Part shown: positions 10,521 through 36,715 of the stretch, one piece after another | Numbering within the stretch: the first letter of the stretch is position 1 | How the letters are laid out: each line of letters starts with the position of its first letter | From: Gordius sp. MW1 | Taxonomy: Eukaryota; Nematomorpha; Gordioida; Gordea; Gordiidae | DNA: 64,000 nucleotides | Assembly (NCBI GenBank): GCA_964036665.1 | Contig: OZ038526.1 | Coordinates: 2,728,001-2,792,000 of the forward strand | Direction: 5' to 3' | Made by a program: the position numbers and the translations under genes | The notes under the pieces: generated by a model | What the model was told of the DNA's origin: nothing | Seen by the model: only the letters and a program-made list of their open reading frames with translations | Databases searched by the model: none

Positions 10521-10823
10521 TGCTGTAGCTCGCCTTTTCCCATACTCAAATTAAGCCTTTTCCCATACTCAAATTAAGCCTTTTCCCATACTCAAATTAA
10601 CTCATTAGTGCTTTTCCTTTTAGTTAATACTCCCACACTCTCACCCATTAGTTATAATATCATTAGTTACTTTCCCACACTCTCACCATGATTTGAGTTC
10701 GCATTCATTATTGTAATTAAGTACATTATTATTCCCACGCTTTTTCCTATATATTACCAAATTATCGCATAAATGGATTCTTGGATTTTTTCCCTTTCTT
10801 ACGCATTTTATTACGCTATAAAA
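10521..10823 (+). repeat. 3' LTR of the gypsy element
   Basis: Identical by eye to the LTR at 6312-6614, including the three 22-bp units. It is preceded by a polypurine tract and followed by the CTAAG duplication. Confidence 0.95.
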
Positions 10824-10855
10824 CTAAGGGTAAGGGCAAAATTTTTGAGAATGAC

Positions 10856-11112
10856 TTGGGGTGCGTCTTAATACGCGATTTTGAATCTAGATTAAAAAAG
10901 GGAATGCATGTTGAAACATAGTCGCGTCTTAATACGAGCGTCACGTCATTTTTGTTCTGTTTTTGCTCAAAAAACAAATATTTATTTTAATTACGCTTAT
11001 TAATGCATATTCATATGGTAACTAAACTAAAATTGTTGATTCCACGACATGTATATCGCATATTTAGACAAACAAAAATATGGCGTTTTGAAGTTGAATC
11101 GTATAGACGGGC
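10856..11112. repeat. dispersed inverted-repeat element, copy 1
   Basis: This shares about 250 bp with 12726-12985. It starts GTGCGTCTTAATACGCGATT and ends near GAATCGTATAGACGGGCC, which reads as an imperfect inverted copy of the start (CGTCTTAATA against its complement). It is a probable MITE related in its terminal motif to the TA-flanked element at 33437-33796. Confidence 0.7.
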
Positions 11113-11479
11113 CAGGTAGGGATAAATTTAATTTTTATAACAATACTTTCGTTCACGCTAGGCATTTTTGTTTGAGCAGCTGGCAAATAATGTCAGTAAA
11201 ACAACGTTTTCTCGAAAATGTGGGTGTTCCTACAGTTGACTAAATTACATGAGACTTTTTTATTGCAAAATTAAATTATGAACAACTACTTTTGACTAAG
11301 AAAATCGAAAAATTAAGATACGTAAAATATTTAAATTACTTGTGTATTGTGTTATTTCAATACCCTATTACTATATAAATCTACTACAGCCAGGGGTAGG
11401 GGAAAATAAGAAAAAATGTGTTTAGTGAAGAGACGGGACAGTGATAAAGATGAAGGACATATACAAGGGGAGGTAGAGG

Positions 11480-11647
11480 CATGGGCGTAGCCAGGGGGGA
11501 AGGTGGTTGGGAGGGGTGGCTGCCACCCTTTAAATCCAAAGATTTGTTGACATTTATTAAAATTATGGTTAAAATTTTAAAAAATGAGAATTTTGCCTCT
11601 CCCTAAATCATTTTTGCTCCCCTATAATTTCAATGCTGGCTACACTG
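11480..11647. mobile_element. family-A MITE, decayed right end
   Basis: The left end CATGGGCGTAGCCAGGGGGG is intact. The right end is GCTGGCTACACTG, a degraded TIR. The interior has the family's TAAATCATTTTTGC and homopolymer blocks. Confidence 0.65.
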
Positions 11648-11718
11648 TTACCGCACCCCCCCCCCCCCCACACTCCATATTCAAATTATCCTGAGATTTT
11701 AATTTAATTAAGACCAAT

Positions 11719-11784
11719 CATGGGCGTAGCCAGGTTTTGTTAGGGGGGGGGGCGGCCGCCCTCCCCTCCCTTGGCTACGCCCTG
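11719..11784. mobile_element. family-A MITE, minimal 66-bp copy with perfect 8-bp target duplication
   Basis: CATGGGCGTAGCCAGG to CTTGGCTACGCCCTG, flanked on both sides by AGACCAAT. Almost nothing remains but the terminal inverted repeats and a G-run, which makes the boundaries unambiguous. Confidence 0.9.
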
Positions 11785-12725
11785 AGACCAATCAAAAAAT
11801 TATCTTATTGTCCATATAACCACAAGGAAGAGGTTAGGGTTAAACCTTAACATCGATAAAAAATTGATTACGTGTAAATGAATAGATAATAGTTGATCTT
11901 ATTTGTTCATATAATAGAAAGTGGATAAAAATTTTGTTTGAGTGATTCTCAATATAATTTCATACTTAATCGGATAAATCGAAAGGAATAGTTGGGAGCA
12001 AAGTTGAAGCCCGAGAATAGATATAATAAAGGATGATTGTAAGACGAAAGATGGGTGAAGCTGTGGGAATTGGGTAGACTTAAATTGGCACGATACCAAA
12101 ATAAAACTCCGTACTAAGAAGAGTTGGCTGAATTATCACAAAAAATAGTGTCCTGGGGCGAATCAATTTCAGCAAAAACTCAAATCGTCGCGCGTTACTT
12201 ATAATGATAGTGGGAAGATAGGAGTCTCATTTTTCGAAATGGTTTCAGGCTGGGACTTAATGGTGTACACGATGTTAAATTTGCTATTTTTTGAATGCTT
12301 GGTTTCTTTTATTGAGCATTACTTTAAGCAAACGGTTCCGTCCATCTTTTAATATATTAACATCATCCATCATGTTTTTTTGTACATATTTATGTAGCAT
12401 CGTAGTAAAGGATGTTTGTTTAAAATATAATACGATATTTGCTTAGCTTGCTGGCCTCTCGCTTACTAGCGTTGACCTCCCTTAAGGACGAACCAAGGGA
12501 AGGGTAGGAGGAGAGCAAAAGCAATAAACGGGGTCGTAGAGACCCCAGGACAGGAGACGTCCCCCACATAAGTCTCACGTTCAAATAAGCCAAAAATATC
12601 ATCCCGAAAAGCCTTAAATATGATGAAATAATACGTAACACCACTCATCCCGTCTGGGAATTAAAACCGATGTAAAAATGAGTATTTTTTGTATACAGTA
12701 TACAACTAAACAAAAAGGGGAGTAA

Positions 12726-12985
12726 GGGTGCGTCTTACAACGCGATTTTGAATCAAGATTAAAAAAGCGAATGCATGTTATAGCCGCGTCTTAATAAGAG
12801 CGTCACTTCAATTTTGTTCTGTTTTTGTGTGTTTGCTCATAAAACAAATATTTATCCTTTGATTAGGCTTATTAATTCATATTCATATGGTAACCTAACT
12901 AAAATTGTTGATTCCACGACATGTATATCGCATATTTAGACAAACTAAAATATGGCGCCATGAAGTTGAATCGTATATTAAAACG
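12726..12985. repeat. dispersed inverted-repeat element, copy 2
   Basis: A diverged direct copy of 10856-11112. It shares the block ATTCATATGGTAACNTAACT, the block TTGATTCCACGACATGTATA, and the ending ATATGGCG. The right end is more complete here (GAATCGTATATTAAAACGGG). Confidence 0.7.
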
Positions 12986-13528
12986 GGCCCTTTTAGTCGT
13001 AGTAAAAAATTATATATAATAGCCCATGTAAAATTTCAGCTAACTCTCTGACCTTTTTCCCATGCTCCTTTTTTCACCATATTTTGGCAACTGTTTTGCT
13101 GTTATAAATATCTGATACACTGTTGTTAGTTATTCGGGTTCGAAACCTAAGGCAATCTCCTAGACCGACCCATCATGAAATAATCTCATAAATCAAGATG
13201 ATGAGATTCAAATATGCTAAGCTAATGATAAATTGCGACACATCATCCTAAGTGACTGATGAATTTTTATTTACAGTCTTCTCCCCTCTCGTGCAAAATG
13301 TTATGTTTAAATGGCGCATTAATGAAAACGTTAAAATTTTCAAAAAAAAAAATTTAAATTATCTATATATAATAATTTTGAACTTAATTAATATTTTTCA
13401 AATTTTTATTATAAATATTTTTCCACCTCTATAAAGGGTGAATATGACCCTGAAGTTTAACTCGCTAAAAATTTAAAATTATGAGGAATTTAAGCTTTTT
13501 AATTGCTATGCAATTTATGGGCTCGTTT

Positions 13529-13590
13529 TTTGTTGTCCGTCCGTCCGTCCATCCGTCCGTCCGTCTGTCCGTCCGTCCGTCCGTCCATCC
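13529..13590. repeat. GTCC tetranucleotide microsatellite
   Basis: Repeated CCGT/CCAT/CTGT tetramers. A reverse-orientation counterpart (GACGGACGGACGGACGAC) lies at about 36640-36680 in another fragment of the same element. Confidence 0.85.
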
Positions 13591-13759
13591 CTATCTATTT
13601 GCATTGGGTATATTAGGTTATCGATTTTTTAAATTAATGCATGAGAAAGAGGTGCCCCACCCCTCATCTCTATCTCCCTCGCTGTGTTATTTTTTAAATT
13701 AAGGCATAAGAGGTGCCCCACCCCTCATCTCTATCTCCCTCGGTGTGTTATATATAAGA

Positions 13760-14160
13760 TTTGTTAAATTATCTATTATATAATAAACATAAATAAAAGT
13801 TGTTTACTTTTAATTGCTACTTTTAATTGCTATGCAATTTATCTAGTTATATAATAAACATAAATAAAAGTTGTTTACTTTTAATTGCTACTTTTAATTG
13901 CTATGCAATTTAACTAGTTATATAATAAACATAAATAAAAGTTGTTTACTTTTAATTGCTTAATTGCTATGCAATTTAACTAGTTATATAATAAACATAA
14001 ATAAAAGTTGTTTACTTTTAATTGCTATGCAATTTAACTAGTTTTTGTTATATAATAAACATAGATAAAAGTTGTTTACTTTAAATGCTATGCAATTTAA
14101 CTAGTTATATAATAAACATAAATAAAAGTTGTTTACTTTTTAATTGCTATGCAATTTAAC
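13760..14160. repeat. ~60-bp tandem array, about 6-7 copies
   Basis: The unit contains TTATATAATAAACATAAATAAAAG, then TTGTTTACTTTTAATTGC, then TATGCAATTTAACTAG. Further copies sit at about 14395-14450 and 39717-39830. The TTGCTATGCAATTTA end of each unit equals the terminal motif of the HINE-like element, so the array looks like an amplified element end. Confidence 0.85.
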
Positions 14161-14169
14161 TAATTTTGG

Positions 14170-15130
14170 GGTTAGAATCCCGGAGTTTTTTGACTCTTAT
14201 GATTGTTCTTGTTACTATCATTGATAATAAGAATTTTTGGCCGTCCGCTGGCTGCTGACCAATGAAAAAAATCACCATTGGCCAAAATGTGAATCGAAAT
14301 TATTTTTTTCGTTTTTTTTTTACTATTATGATTGTTCCGGTTTCTACCATTGCTATTATGACTTTTTGGCCGTCCGCTGGCTGCTGACCAATGTTATATA
14401 ATAAACATAAATAAAAGTTGTTTACTTTTAATTGCTATGCAAACTAGTTTTTGGGTTAGAATCCCGGAGTTTTTTTTGACTCTTATGATTGTTCTTGTTA
14501 CTATCATTGATAATAAGACTTTTTGGCCGTCCGCTGGCTGCTGACCAATGAAAAAAATGACCATTGGTCAAAATGTGAATCCGAGTTTATTTTTTCGTTT
14601 TTTTTTGACTATTATGACTGTTCCTGTTACTACCATTGCTATTATGACTTTTTGGCCGTCCGCTGGCTCCTGACCGATTGAAAAAATGACCATTGGCCAA
14701 AATGTGAATCGAAATTATTTTTTTCGTTTTTTTTTACTATTATGATTGTTCCTGTTCCTACCATTGCTATTATGACTTTTTGGCCGTCCGCTGGCTGCTG
14801 ACCAATGGAATAAAATGACCATTGGCCAAAATGTGATTCGAAAACTTTTTTTCGTTTTTTTTTGACTATTATGAATTTATATCCATTTTTACCGTGTCCT
14901 GGCTGCTGGCATGGAAAAAAATGACCAATGGCCTAAATGTGATTCGAAATTTTTTTTTTCGTTTTTTTTACTCTTATGAATTTATATCCACTTTACCGTG
15001 TGCTGGCTGCTGACCAATGGAAAAAAATGACCATTGGCCAAAGTGAGCATCAAAATTTTTTTTTCCGTCTTTTTGGCTATCATTGACTTATAGAGTATCT
15101 GTTGGTACTGACCAATCGAGAAAAAGTGAT
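14170..15130. repeat. degenerate ~130-bp tandem array, second locus
   Basis: Seven to eight units with GGCCGTCCGCTGGCTGCTGA, ATGACCATTGGCCAAAATGT and TTCGTTTTTTTTGACTATTA. This is the same family as 2730-3840. The ORF at 14982-15290 (minus) is built from repeat units and is not a gene. Confidence 0.85.
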
Positions 15131-15599
15131 CATTGGCCAAATTTTTGATTTTTTTAATTAAAAATTGTTCAAATTCAACAAAAAATTTCTCCCTACAATT
15201 CTGCAAATTCTTAACATTGTGTTGTTTTATAATATAATGTTTGTTAGACCCATAATCACTAAAGGCCATAAAAACTAATGTAATACGCAACTAGATGCAA
15301 ACACTAAATCTAACCCTAACCCTTGCCTATATTACATTTTGCCTTTATTACATTTTGTCTATAATGGAAAATTTGTATAAATAATTAATTAATCATTAGG
15401 CATTTAATACCCCCCTATAGGCATTCTCGCCCCTTCCCACCTTTCTCGCCCATAAATTGCATAGCAAATATGATACATTTATACGAAGTACAGATGAGTC
15501 GTCCCCCCTTCCCTTCCCCTCTTCCCTTCCCTTCCCCTCTTCCCTTCCCTTCTCCCCCTTCCCACGAGGGCCGAAGGCCCGAGTTTTATTTTACACTTG

Positions 15600-16260
15600 T
15601 ATTATCGGACGTCTCTTAATTTGACGTAATAAGGTCCTATATTTTTTAATAAATTTTATAGCCATTTTGACAGGGAAAAGGTTATTAATCTTTGTGTATA
15701 CCATATTTATCAACCCAAATTTTTCAGACAATTAATTATTACTGATTTTATTTAAAAAAATTTCATTAATAAGTTATTAAGCAAATACGAACTCATGCCG
15801 CTTTGTAAAAACATTATAGATTTTAGACCGGTTTTGGATTAAACATAAATTTTTGCATAAAAATTGTTGCCATTGAGTATATACTTTTTTTCATATGACC
15901 ATAATTTTATAGTCTCTCACTCAACAATTAGTCCTTATTTAGCTTTTTGATTCCGAACTAAAATCATCACCTCAAGAGCAAAATCCTGACCGCTTCGCCC
16001 CCTCCCCCATCCTAGGGTAAAATCCTGGACCTGGACCCCTTAGCCGCCCTAAGCAATTATAATATATCCTAACTTAATAAATAATAATTTTATTTGTTAG
16101 TTTTTTAAAAAGGTAAATTGTTTAACTGAGCTAAGCCACTTATTTAGATTAAATTTCCACTTTGCCATTTAAGCAATTAAAACTTAACCTATTTTTAGCT
16201 CCAAACAACAGCTTTAATCAAATGTGTTCGGTATGTTTTTTAAGATCGGCACAAAACCGT
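15600..16260. other. AT-rich stretch without recognisable gene
   Basis: No splice-consistent coding segment, RNA gene or long repeat was seen. Confidence 0.5.
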
Positions 16261-16269
16261 TGCTGTATA

Positions 16270-16520
16270 CATGGGCCTAGCCAGGTTTTGAATTAGGGGG
16301 GAAGGGGCAGATTTAAAAAAAAGGTCTTGACATCCATAAATTTTCCGGCGACCAAAAAAAAGCAACTCCCCTAATTTTTTTTTTTGTTAAAAATTTTTGT
16401 TAGGTAATGGGGGCAGCCGGACCCCCTGCCCCCCTCTGGCTATTTAGGGGGGGCCAAAACATATTTTTTTTAATTTCTAAGGGTTTTTGTATTGTTTTTT
16501 TTTTAATTAGGGGGGGGGGG
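16270..16520. mobile_element. family-A MITE, right end lost
   Basis: Begins CATGGGCCTAGCCAGGTTTT and carries the G-run, TCCGGCGA and CAGCCGGACCCCC blocks. It then runs into a second G-rich remnant without a clean right TIR. Confidence 0.5.
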
Positions 16521-16624
16521 TGTTGTCAATTCCATTTTGGGCTTTAATTTATTTGTACAAACTCACTATACGCCATATAATTTTATGTTGCCTTAATGTA
16601 ATTCTTTTAATTACATAGTGATGT

Positions 16625-16680
16625 TGTTAATTGCTATGCAATTTATGGGCTCGCTTTTCGTTGTCTCTTGTCTTGAGTGA
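16625..16680 (+). mobile_element. HINE-like left-end fragment
   Basis: TTAATTGCTATGCAATTTATGGGC followed by CTCGCTTTTCGTTGTC matches the left end of the HINE-like elements at 2505 and 13495. Confidence 0.6.
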
Positions 16681-16699
16681 GTATCCTGTCCAATTTTGC

Positions 16700-17205
16700 A
16701 TAATAAAGTACACTCTAATTAGCGCCATCATTTTAATTAGCGACTAATTTGACTATATGTATCCTTATCTTTTTTAGCATGTGACTCGAAAATGATAACA
16801 GACATATAACGTTTTCGCTTTTATTAAAGCTCATCAATATGCCACAGTTAATTTCTAGTCAAATTCTAAGCGGGTATATAAAAGGACAAATTAATTTCAA
16901 CTTCTTATGGTAGTTAAGGAATCTTATAATAATGGAATATAATAATTATTTTATATTATTTGAAATTAATTAAAAAATTGCGGGTTTTTTAATGATTTGA
17001 AGAAGATAATAAATACCCCATTTAGGAGTGTCGCAATTAACCAACGTTAGGAGTCTGTAGTAATTTTCGAGTCACATGCTAAAATAGATAAGGAGATATA
17101 TAATCAAATTAGTCTCCAAATTAAAATTGCCTATAGATGGCGATAATTTGTTAAGTTAATTACGGCACTCCTAAATGGGGTATTTATTATTTTCTTCACA
17201 TTATG
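16700..17205. repeat. nested inverted repeats (foldback-like)
   Basis: TAGCATGTGACTCGAAAATG (about 16778) recurs inverted as TTTCGAGTCACATGCTA (about 17065). AATACCCCATTTAGGAGTG (about 17013) recurs inverted as ACTCCTAAATGGGGTATT (about 17165). No coding capacity. It could fold as a compound hairpin; the element type is unknown. Confidence 0.7.
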
Positions 17206-17279
17206 ATGCAAATAGTTACCATGTTTTATGTTTGCTTATTATAAAGTAAACTAAATCTAATCAAGAAAAGTATAATATT

Positions 17280-18015
17280 AATTGTAAAATAGGAGTAGTG
17301 TTGTTACCTAACGCGTTATAATCATAGACTATGTTATAATAGACATGCGTCGTTGAAAGGAGTAAACAGACTTAGTACCATCACCATTAAAAGAGTCTAA
17401 TAAGACATGCGCTTTACTATAAATTTTTACTGATTTTCTCCAATTTGTACCTCAAATCTTAGATAAAATTACTATGAGGTGTGCGTTGTTGATTTTAAAG
17501 CACCGCCATATGTGCCGTTTATCTAGCTACACTCATGGGTGTACCCAGGTTTTAAATTAGGGGGGGGGGCTGATTATTTTTAACAAAATTTTTTTGCTTG
17601 ACTATTCAAAAATTTTCCGGCGAGCAAAAAAAAAGCAGGGGGGGGGGGCAGGGGGTGCGGCTGCCCTCCTCTGGCCAATTAGGGGGGGAGCAAAACATTT
17701 TTTTTTAAATTTCTAAGGGTTTTTGTATTGAAATTTTTTTTTTAAATTAAAGGGGGGCCGCGGCCCCCCCCCCCCCGGGTACGCCCATGGCTACACTTGA
17801 GAAGCTTATATTATTTATAAATGAGTGAGCAGCAGAGCACACAGCGTGTTAATGATAATAACAACTAGCAAACATCCCCTACGAATATATCTAACGAGTC
17901 ACTATCCAACTTGATAGTATTCAAAAGAAAAGGAGACGTTAAATGTGAATGTGGCTATTTTATGCACAATATCCACTCTTGCAGACCCTTCAGCGCACCC
18001 ATTCCATCAAATAGG
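17280..18015 (+). repeat. dispersed repeat family H, copy 1 (interrupted by a family-A MITE)
   Basis: Shares ordered blocks with 22930-23515: GTAAACAGACTTAGTACCAT, TTAGATAAAATTAC, GCACCGCC, AACAACTAGC and CAGACCCNTC..GCGC. The copy at 18155-18550 is inverted, so 17280-18550 makes a head-to-head pair. Confidence 0.7.
17534..17789. mobile_element. family-A MITE with perfect 8-bp target duplication
   Basis: CATGGGTGTACCCAGG to GGGTACGCCCATG, flanked by GCTACACT at 17526-17533 and 17790-17797. The interior carries long G-runs and two C-runs. It inserted into repeat family H, so it is younger than that element. Confidence 0.92.
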
Positions 18016-18154
18016 AGAAAGTGTTCTAAAACTAGTAATTAAAAAAACATAAAGGCCTCTATAAAATATAAAACACGCTTACAATTTCAAATGACTTTTA
18101 CGCGTCAAATTTATTGTTTTGCATTTAAATAAACATAAAGTACCAATTAGTGAT

Positions 18155-18550
18155 GTAATGGGCGCGCCCTGAAGTGCTAGAGTGATATTATAGTGTTCAT
18201 AAAAATGCCACAAACCGACCGGTAGTACATTTTTTCATAGAGACTCTGATGTACCATTAAATATATGCCTAGGGGGGTGTTAGCCGGTTGTTATTATTGT
18301 TATAAAGTATCCCATCCCGCTTTATTTGATTCATCAATGCGGTGGTTTAATGTAATTATAAAAAATAGCACATGTGGCGGCTCTATAAAAATAACAGCGC
18401 TCGAGAAATTTTATCTAGGACAAGTACCATGGGCGAAGGAATTAGTAAAAAAGTGACTTTACACTAGGGAAGCGCATCTCACGATTAACTCTTATAATGG
18501 TACTAAGTCTGTTAATTCTTTTAACGGCGCTGGTCTTAAATGACGCGCTC
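18155..18550 (-). repeat. dispersed repeat family H, inverted copy
   Basis: Starts GGGCGCGCCCTGAAGTGCTAGAGTGATATT and continues with ATAGAGACT, GGTGTTAGCCGGTTGTTATT and ATTTTATCTAGGA. These are the reverse-complement blocks of 22930-23515. The short ORFs at 18265-18456 and 18497-18748 come from it and show no domain. Confidence 0.7.
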
Positions 18551-19635
18551 CAACACAACAGAGTATCTCTATTTAGGCAGGTATTTATGGCGAAAGCCAA
18601 GGGCATAGTTGTTAGAACAGAAAAGAGATTTTTAAGTAAAGCTAATAAAGCCAAGGTCGTTCTCCCCCGTTATAACCATGCATTTATTGGTGTAATTAGT
18701 GATGAGAAACGTTTACAAATCAATCAAACTGTCGTTATGTATACGTAAACATTTAACATCCGTAAGAGTGGTGATGTGATAAGGTGTGCTGGTCTCGAAA
18801 AATAAATAAATAGATATCGGGCCCTGGGACAATGCTGTGAAAACGATAAAATGCTCGAGTCGAAGGCTCACTTGCAATAATCGATCCTTACAAAGGAATA
18901 AACCTTTAAGCCGGTGAAGGTTTAAAGAAGGCTAGACCAGTACACGTTTCAATGGCTAGAGTGTGAGGGCCAACCTCAGTCCCTAAGTGATGAATTAAAC
19001 ACATACACATTCATTTAAATCGTCGTAGCTCTTTATAAAGTGTGAGATACATAAACGAGTAAGGGAAAGCATTAAAACCAATGTATACGTGTAAAATGGT
19101 AGTGTGTATGGCCGGATTTGACGAGAAAGTTACCCTAGTATTGGTGTGTGTGATATAACTTTTATCGAAGAGGTCATTTTTATATCGGCAATGTTAGATA
19201 TCAATATTTATTTATATATACATTTAATATCACGTAAATGTGGCTATGATGAAATTTAATCGAGTAACGTCGAAGGAAGGTGAAATTGAGTGAGAATCCT
19301 ACAAATAAATAAAGAGAGAAAAAGAGTCATTTATATAGCTAAAAGTGAGAACGAATGTCATAAAGTATGGTTAAAAATGACGCGATGGGTTAAAGGGAGG
19401 GGGAAGGGAGGTGTTCGTGAATGCTGGAAAAGATGGAATGATTAGTGTTGGACCTAATTGACGTGCGTACACATCTATGATAATCCGTTGTTAACATACG
19501 TGAATTGCTGTATAGCCCAGTTCTTGTAATTTGCAACAAAAAACGAAGAGTAGATCTTAAAAAAGTAAGTATTTCTATGTGTGGTACCACGTGCGGGCTG
19601 AATTAAAATTGATATTAGCGAGTGTGTCATCTGAA
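18551..19635. other. 3' flank of AP-1 gamma, no gene recognised
   Basis: Contains the presumed AP-1 gamma 3' UTR on the minus strand. A minus-strand AATAAA (plus-strand TTTATT) occurs about 19207. Nothing else was identified. Confidence 0.45.
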
Positions 19636-34596
<14,961 letters not shown>

Positions 34597-35924
34597 GTGC
34601 GGACGGAGGGGTCGGTGTCGGGGCGATGGTGGATCGATAGTTAGTAGCGAGGGAGCTTTGAGGTCGAGGGGAGCGCGACACTGGCGACAGGTGTAACAAA
34701 GGCACACTACACGAATACGCTATCGAGCTCTCTGTAATCAATGTGCGGCGAGGTAAATATTCCGACGCTAAATAGCCCTGTAAAAGTATGGAAAGATGAC
34801 ACGTTACTATAAAGTGATTGTCACAAATTTGGAAAAACTACACGTGACAAAGTAAAAATCCTATTTCTCAGTCAATTTTTGAGCCCACGGCGCCACGGTT
34901 ATGGTGCAGGCATGACTAATAGAATTTTGGGCAAAGATCTCATCTATTATAACATTACCGACTAAGCATGGGTTCTTTTAATATAAAAAACTTTCAAGTA
35001 TCATCATGATAACACATCATTTAATCTGGCATTTTGTAGATTTAGATTTAACGTAAAAGCTTAAGAGAAGGGCGTAGCCAGGATTGGAATTAGAGGGGGA
35101 AGGCATTAATGATTTAAGGGAGGGGCAAAACAAACATTTTTTGAAATTTTAGACTTTAGCCCTTGTTTAATACCAAAAGTAGGGGAGGGGGGGGGGGTTA
35201 AAATTCCCTTTTAAGCCTGCCTTTTCTAACGGCGCCAAAACTCTCGTTTACAAGCTAAACTACGGCATGTCGAAATGAATTTAATTACACACCGTTAATC
35301 TGTCTCATCTATGCCCCCGAGTCGGGAAAAAAATTGTAATTTTTAAAAAAGTCAAAAATTCAATCGGCCTGCCTCTAATCCCCTTGTGGTAGGCAAACTT
35401 TAAATGGCATTGAAAATGTGAGAAAGAACTAGAAGTCAAAAATACAGTTGGAATAAATCGTTTTTTCGCAAAGACATTCCGATATTTTCATAAAATTTTA
35501 ATGAAAGGTTAATAAAAAATAGTTCTATAAAAAAATTTTAAAACGCTAACCTAGTTTTTAAAGCAGAGCTCAAAAAAAAGTTGTTTGCAATTCAACGACA
35601 CTACTTCACACGAGCTTAATTACTATAATTACTGTTGTAAAACGGATGGGGTTAGTTTGGTCGACCTTTGGTTTAACTAAGACTAGAGAACTGCAAAGTC
35701 TTTTTTTTCAACCCAAACCCGACCCGAACTTTTTTTAAAATTTCAACCCGGACCCGACCCGATAGCATATTGAATTTTTCAACCCGGACCCGACCCGAAA
35801 GCATTTTAAAATTTTCAACCCGAACCCGACCCGGCCCGAAAGTGTTAAAATTTTTAACCAAATCTCTTCCGAAGGTGTTTCAAATTTTGGTATCCAACGC
35901 GAGAGTAAGAAAAATTGCGGTGTG

Positions 35925-36084
35925 CATGGGCGTAGCCAGGGGGTGGCAGAGAGGGGTGGCTGCCCCCCTCTAAATTTAAAAATATATTTTATCAAATTAT
36001 GGCTAAAATTAAAAAAATGGTCATTTTGTCCGGCCCTTAATCTTTATTGCCCCTTCTAATTTCGATTTCCTGGCTACTCCCATG
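35925..36084. mobile_element. family-A MITE nested in family-C element
   Basis: CATGGGCGTAGCCAGGGGGT to CCTGGCTACTCCCATG. The flanks GCGGTGTG and GCGGGTGT match after one indel. Confidence 0.75.
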
Positions 36085-36469
36085 GCGGGTGTTTAAAATT
36101 TAATCAACAAATTAAGTGCGATTTATGAAACTAATTAATTCCACAGATTTTGATTGCTAAATTTATTTTCATGATTTATTATAGATATATATAGCATACA
36201 GTATCAGGTCACATTCAATTTGAAATATAGAGTTTTGCAAATGAATCATTTAATAAATTTAAACACAATTTTATTTGTTTTATGAATATATATTTATGTA
36301 GTTTAAATTAACAATGAACTACCACTTCACACTATTTAAGTATATTTAAAAATATTATTTTGTTGATATATTTTACCCTTCATTAATCAAATTTAAAAAA
36401 AACATAAGGAGTTTAAATTAACTTAATGAATGATCTTCACTTATAAATTTCGATGTTAATTAAAAAATA

Positions 36470-36715
36470 TATTATAACACACCGAGGGAGATAGAGATGA
36501 GGGGTGGGGCACCTCTTATGCATTAATTTAAAAAATAACACAGCGAGGGAGATAGAGATGAGGGGTGGGGCAACTCTTTCTCATGCATTAATTTAAAAAA
36601 GCGATAACCTAATATACCCAATGCAAATAGATAGGGAGGGTAACGGACGACGGAAGACGGACGGACGGACGACGGACACCAAAAAACGAGCCCATAAATT
36701 GCATAGCAATTAATA
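36470..36715 (-). mobile_element. HINE-like left-end fragment, inverted
   Basis: The plus strand reads ...ACGAGCCCATAAATTGCATAGCAATTAA at its right side. It also has the GAGATAGAGATGAGGGGTGG block (twice) and a GACG microsatellite. All are reverse-complement counterparts of 13495-13745. Confidence 0.75.

Larger units (their letters stand above)
6312..10823 (+). mobile_element. intact Ty3/gypsy LTR retrotransposon, recent insertion
   Basis: Two 303-bp LTRs (6312-6614 and 10521-10823) look identical base for base and flank one uninterrupted gag-pol frame. The insertion is bounded by a perfect 5-bp duplication, CTAAG, at 6307-6311 and 10824-10828. A polypurine tract, AAGGGGAAAGAAA (10508-10520), abuts the 3' LTR directly after the stop codon. 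A primer-binding-site-like TGGCGCGGTCGAATTCC starts at 6617, two bases beyond the 5' LTR. Identical LTRs, an intact frame and a perfect duplication indicate a very young and probably competent copy. It has no env-like frame. Confidence 0.97.
11113..12725. other. intergenic, no gene recognised
   Basis: AT-rich sequence between two copies of a dispersed repeat, containing two family-A MITEs. Short open frames here (for example 11899-12099 and 12420-12648 minus) show no recognisable domain. Confidence 0.5.
13495..15590 (+). mobile_element. Helentron/HINE-like non-autonomous element, copy 2
   Basis: The order is the same as in 2505-5512. It has TTAATTGCTATGCAATTTATGGGC at the left, a GTCC microsatellite (13529-13590), and tandem blocks. 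The ~130-bp GGCCGTCCGCTGGC array (14170-15130) follows, then GCATTTAATACCCCCCTATAGGC, then the inverted motif CGCCCATAAATTGCATAGCAA (about 15449-15469). A pyrimidine-rich stretch and the hairpin GGGCCGAAGGCCC close it. Two copies sharing this order support a single element family. No coding capacity is seen. Confidence 0.5.

Noticed and set aside
13120..13160. B-box-like CGGGTTCGAAACC as a tRNA gene
   Set aside because: No cloverleaf or A box could be placed around it.
14982..15290. 102-codon minus-strand ORF
   Set aside because: Composed of satellite units.
18265..18748. Two plus-strand ORFs, one with a hydrophobic start resembling a secreted peptide
   Set aside because: They lie within dispersed repeat H (inverted copy), and the hydrophobic stretch is not preserved in the copy at 22930-23515.
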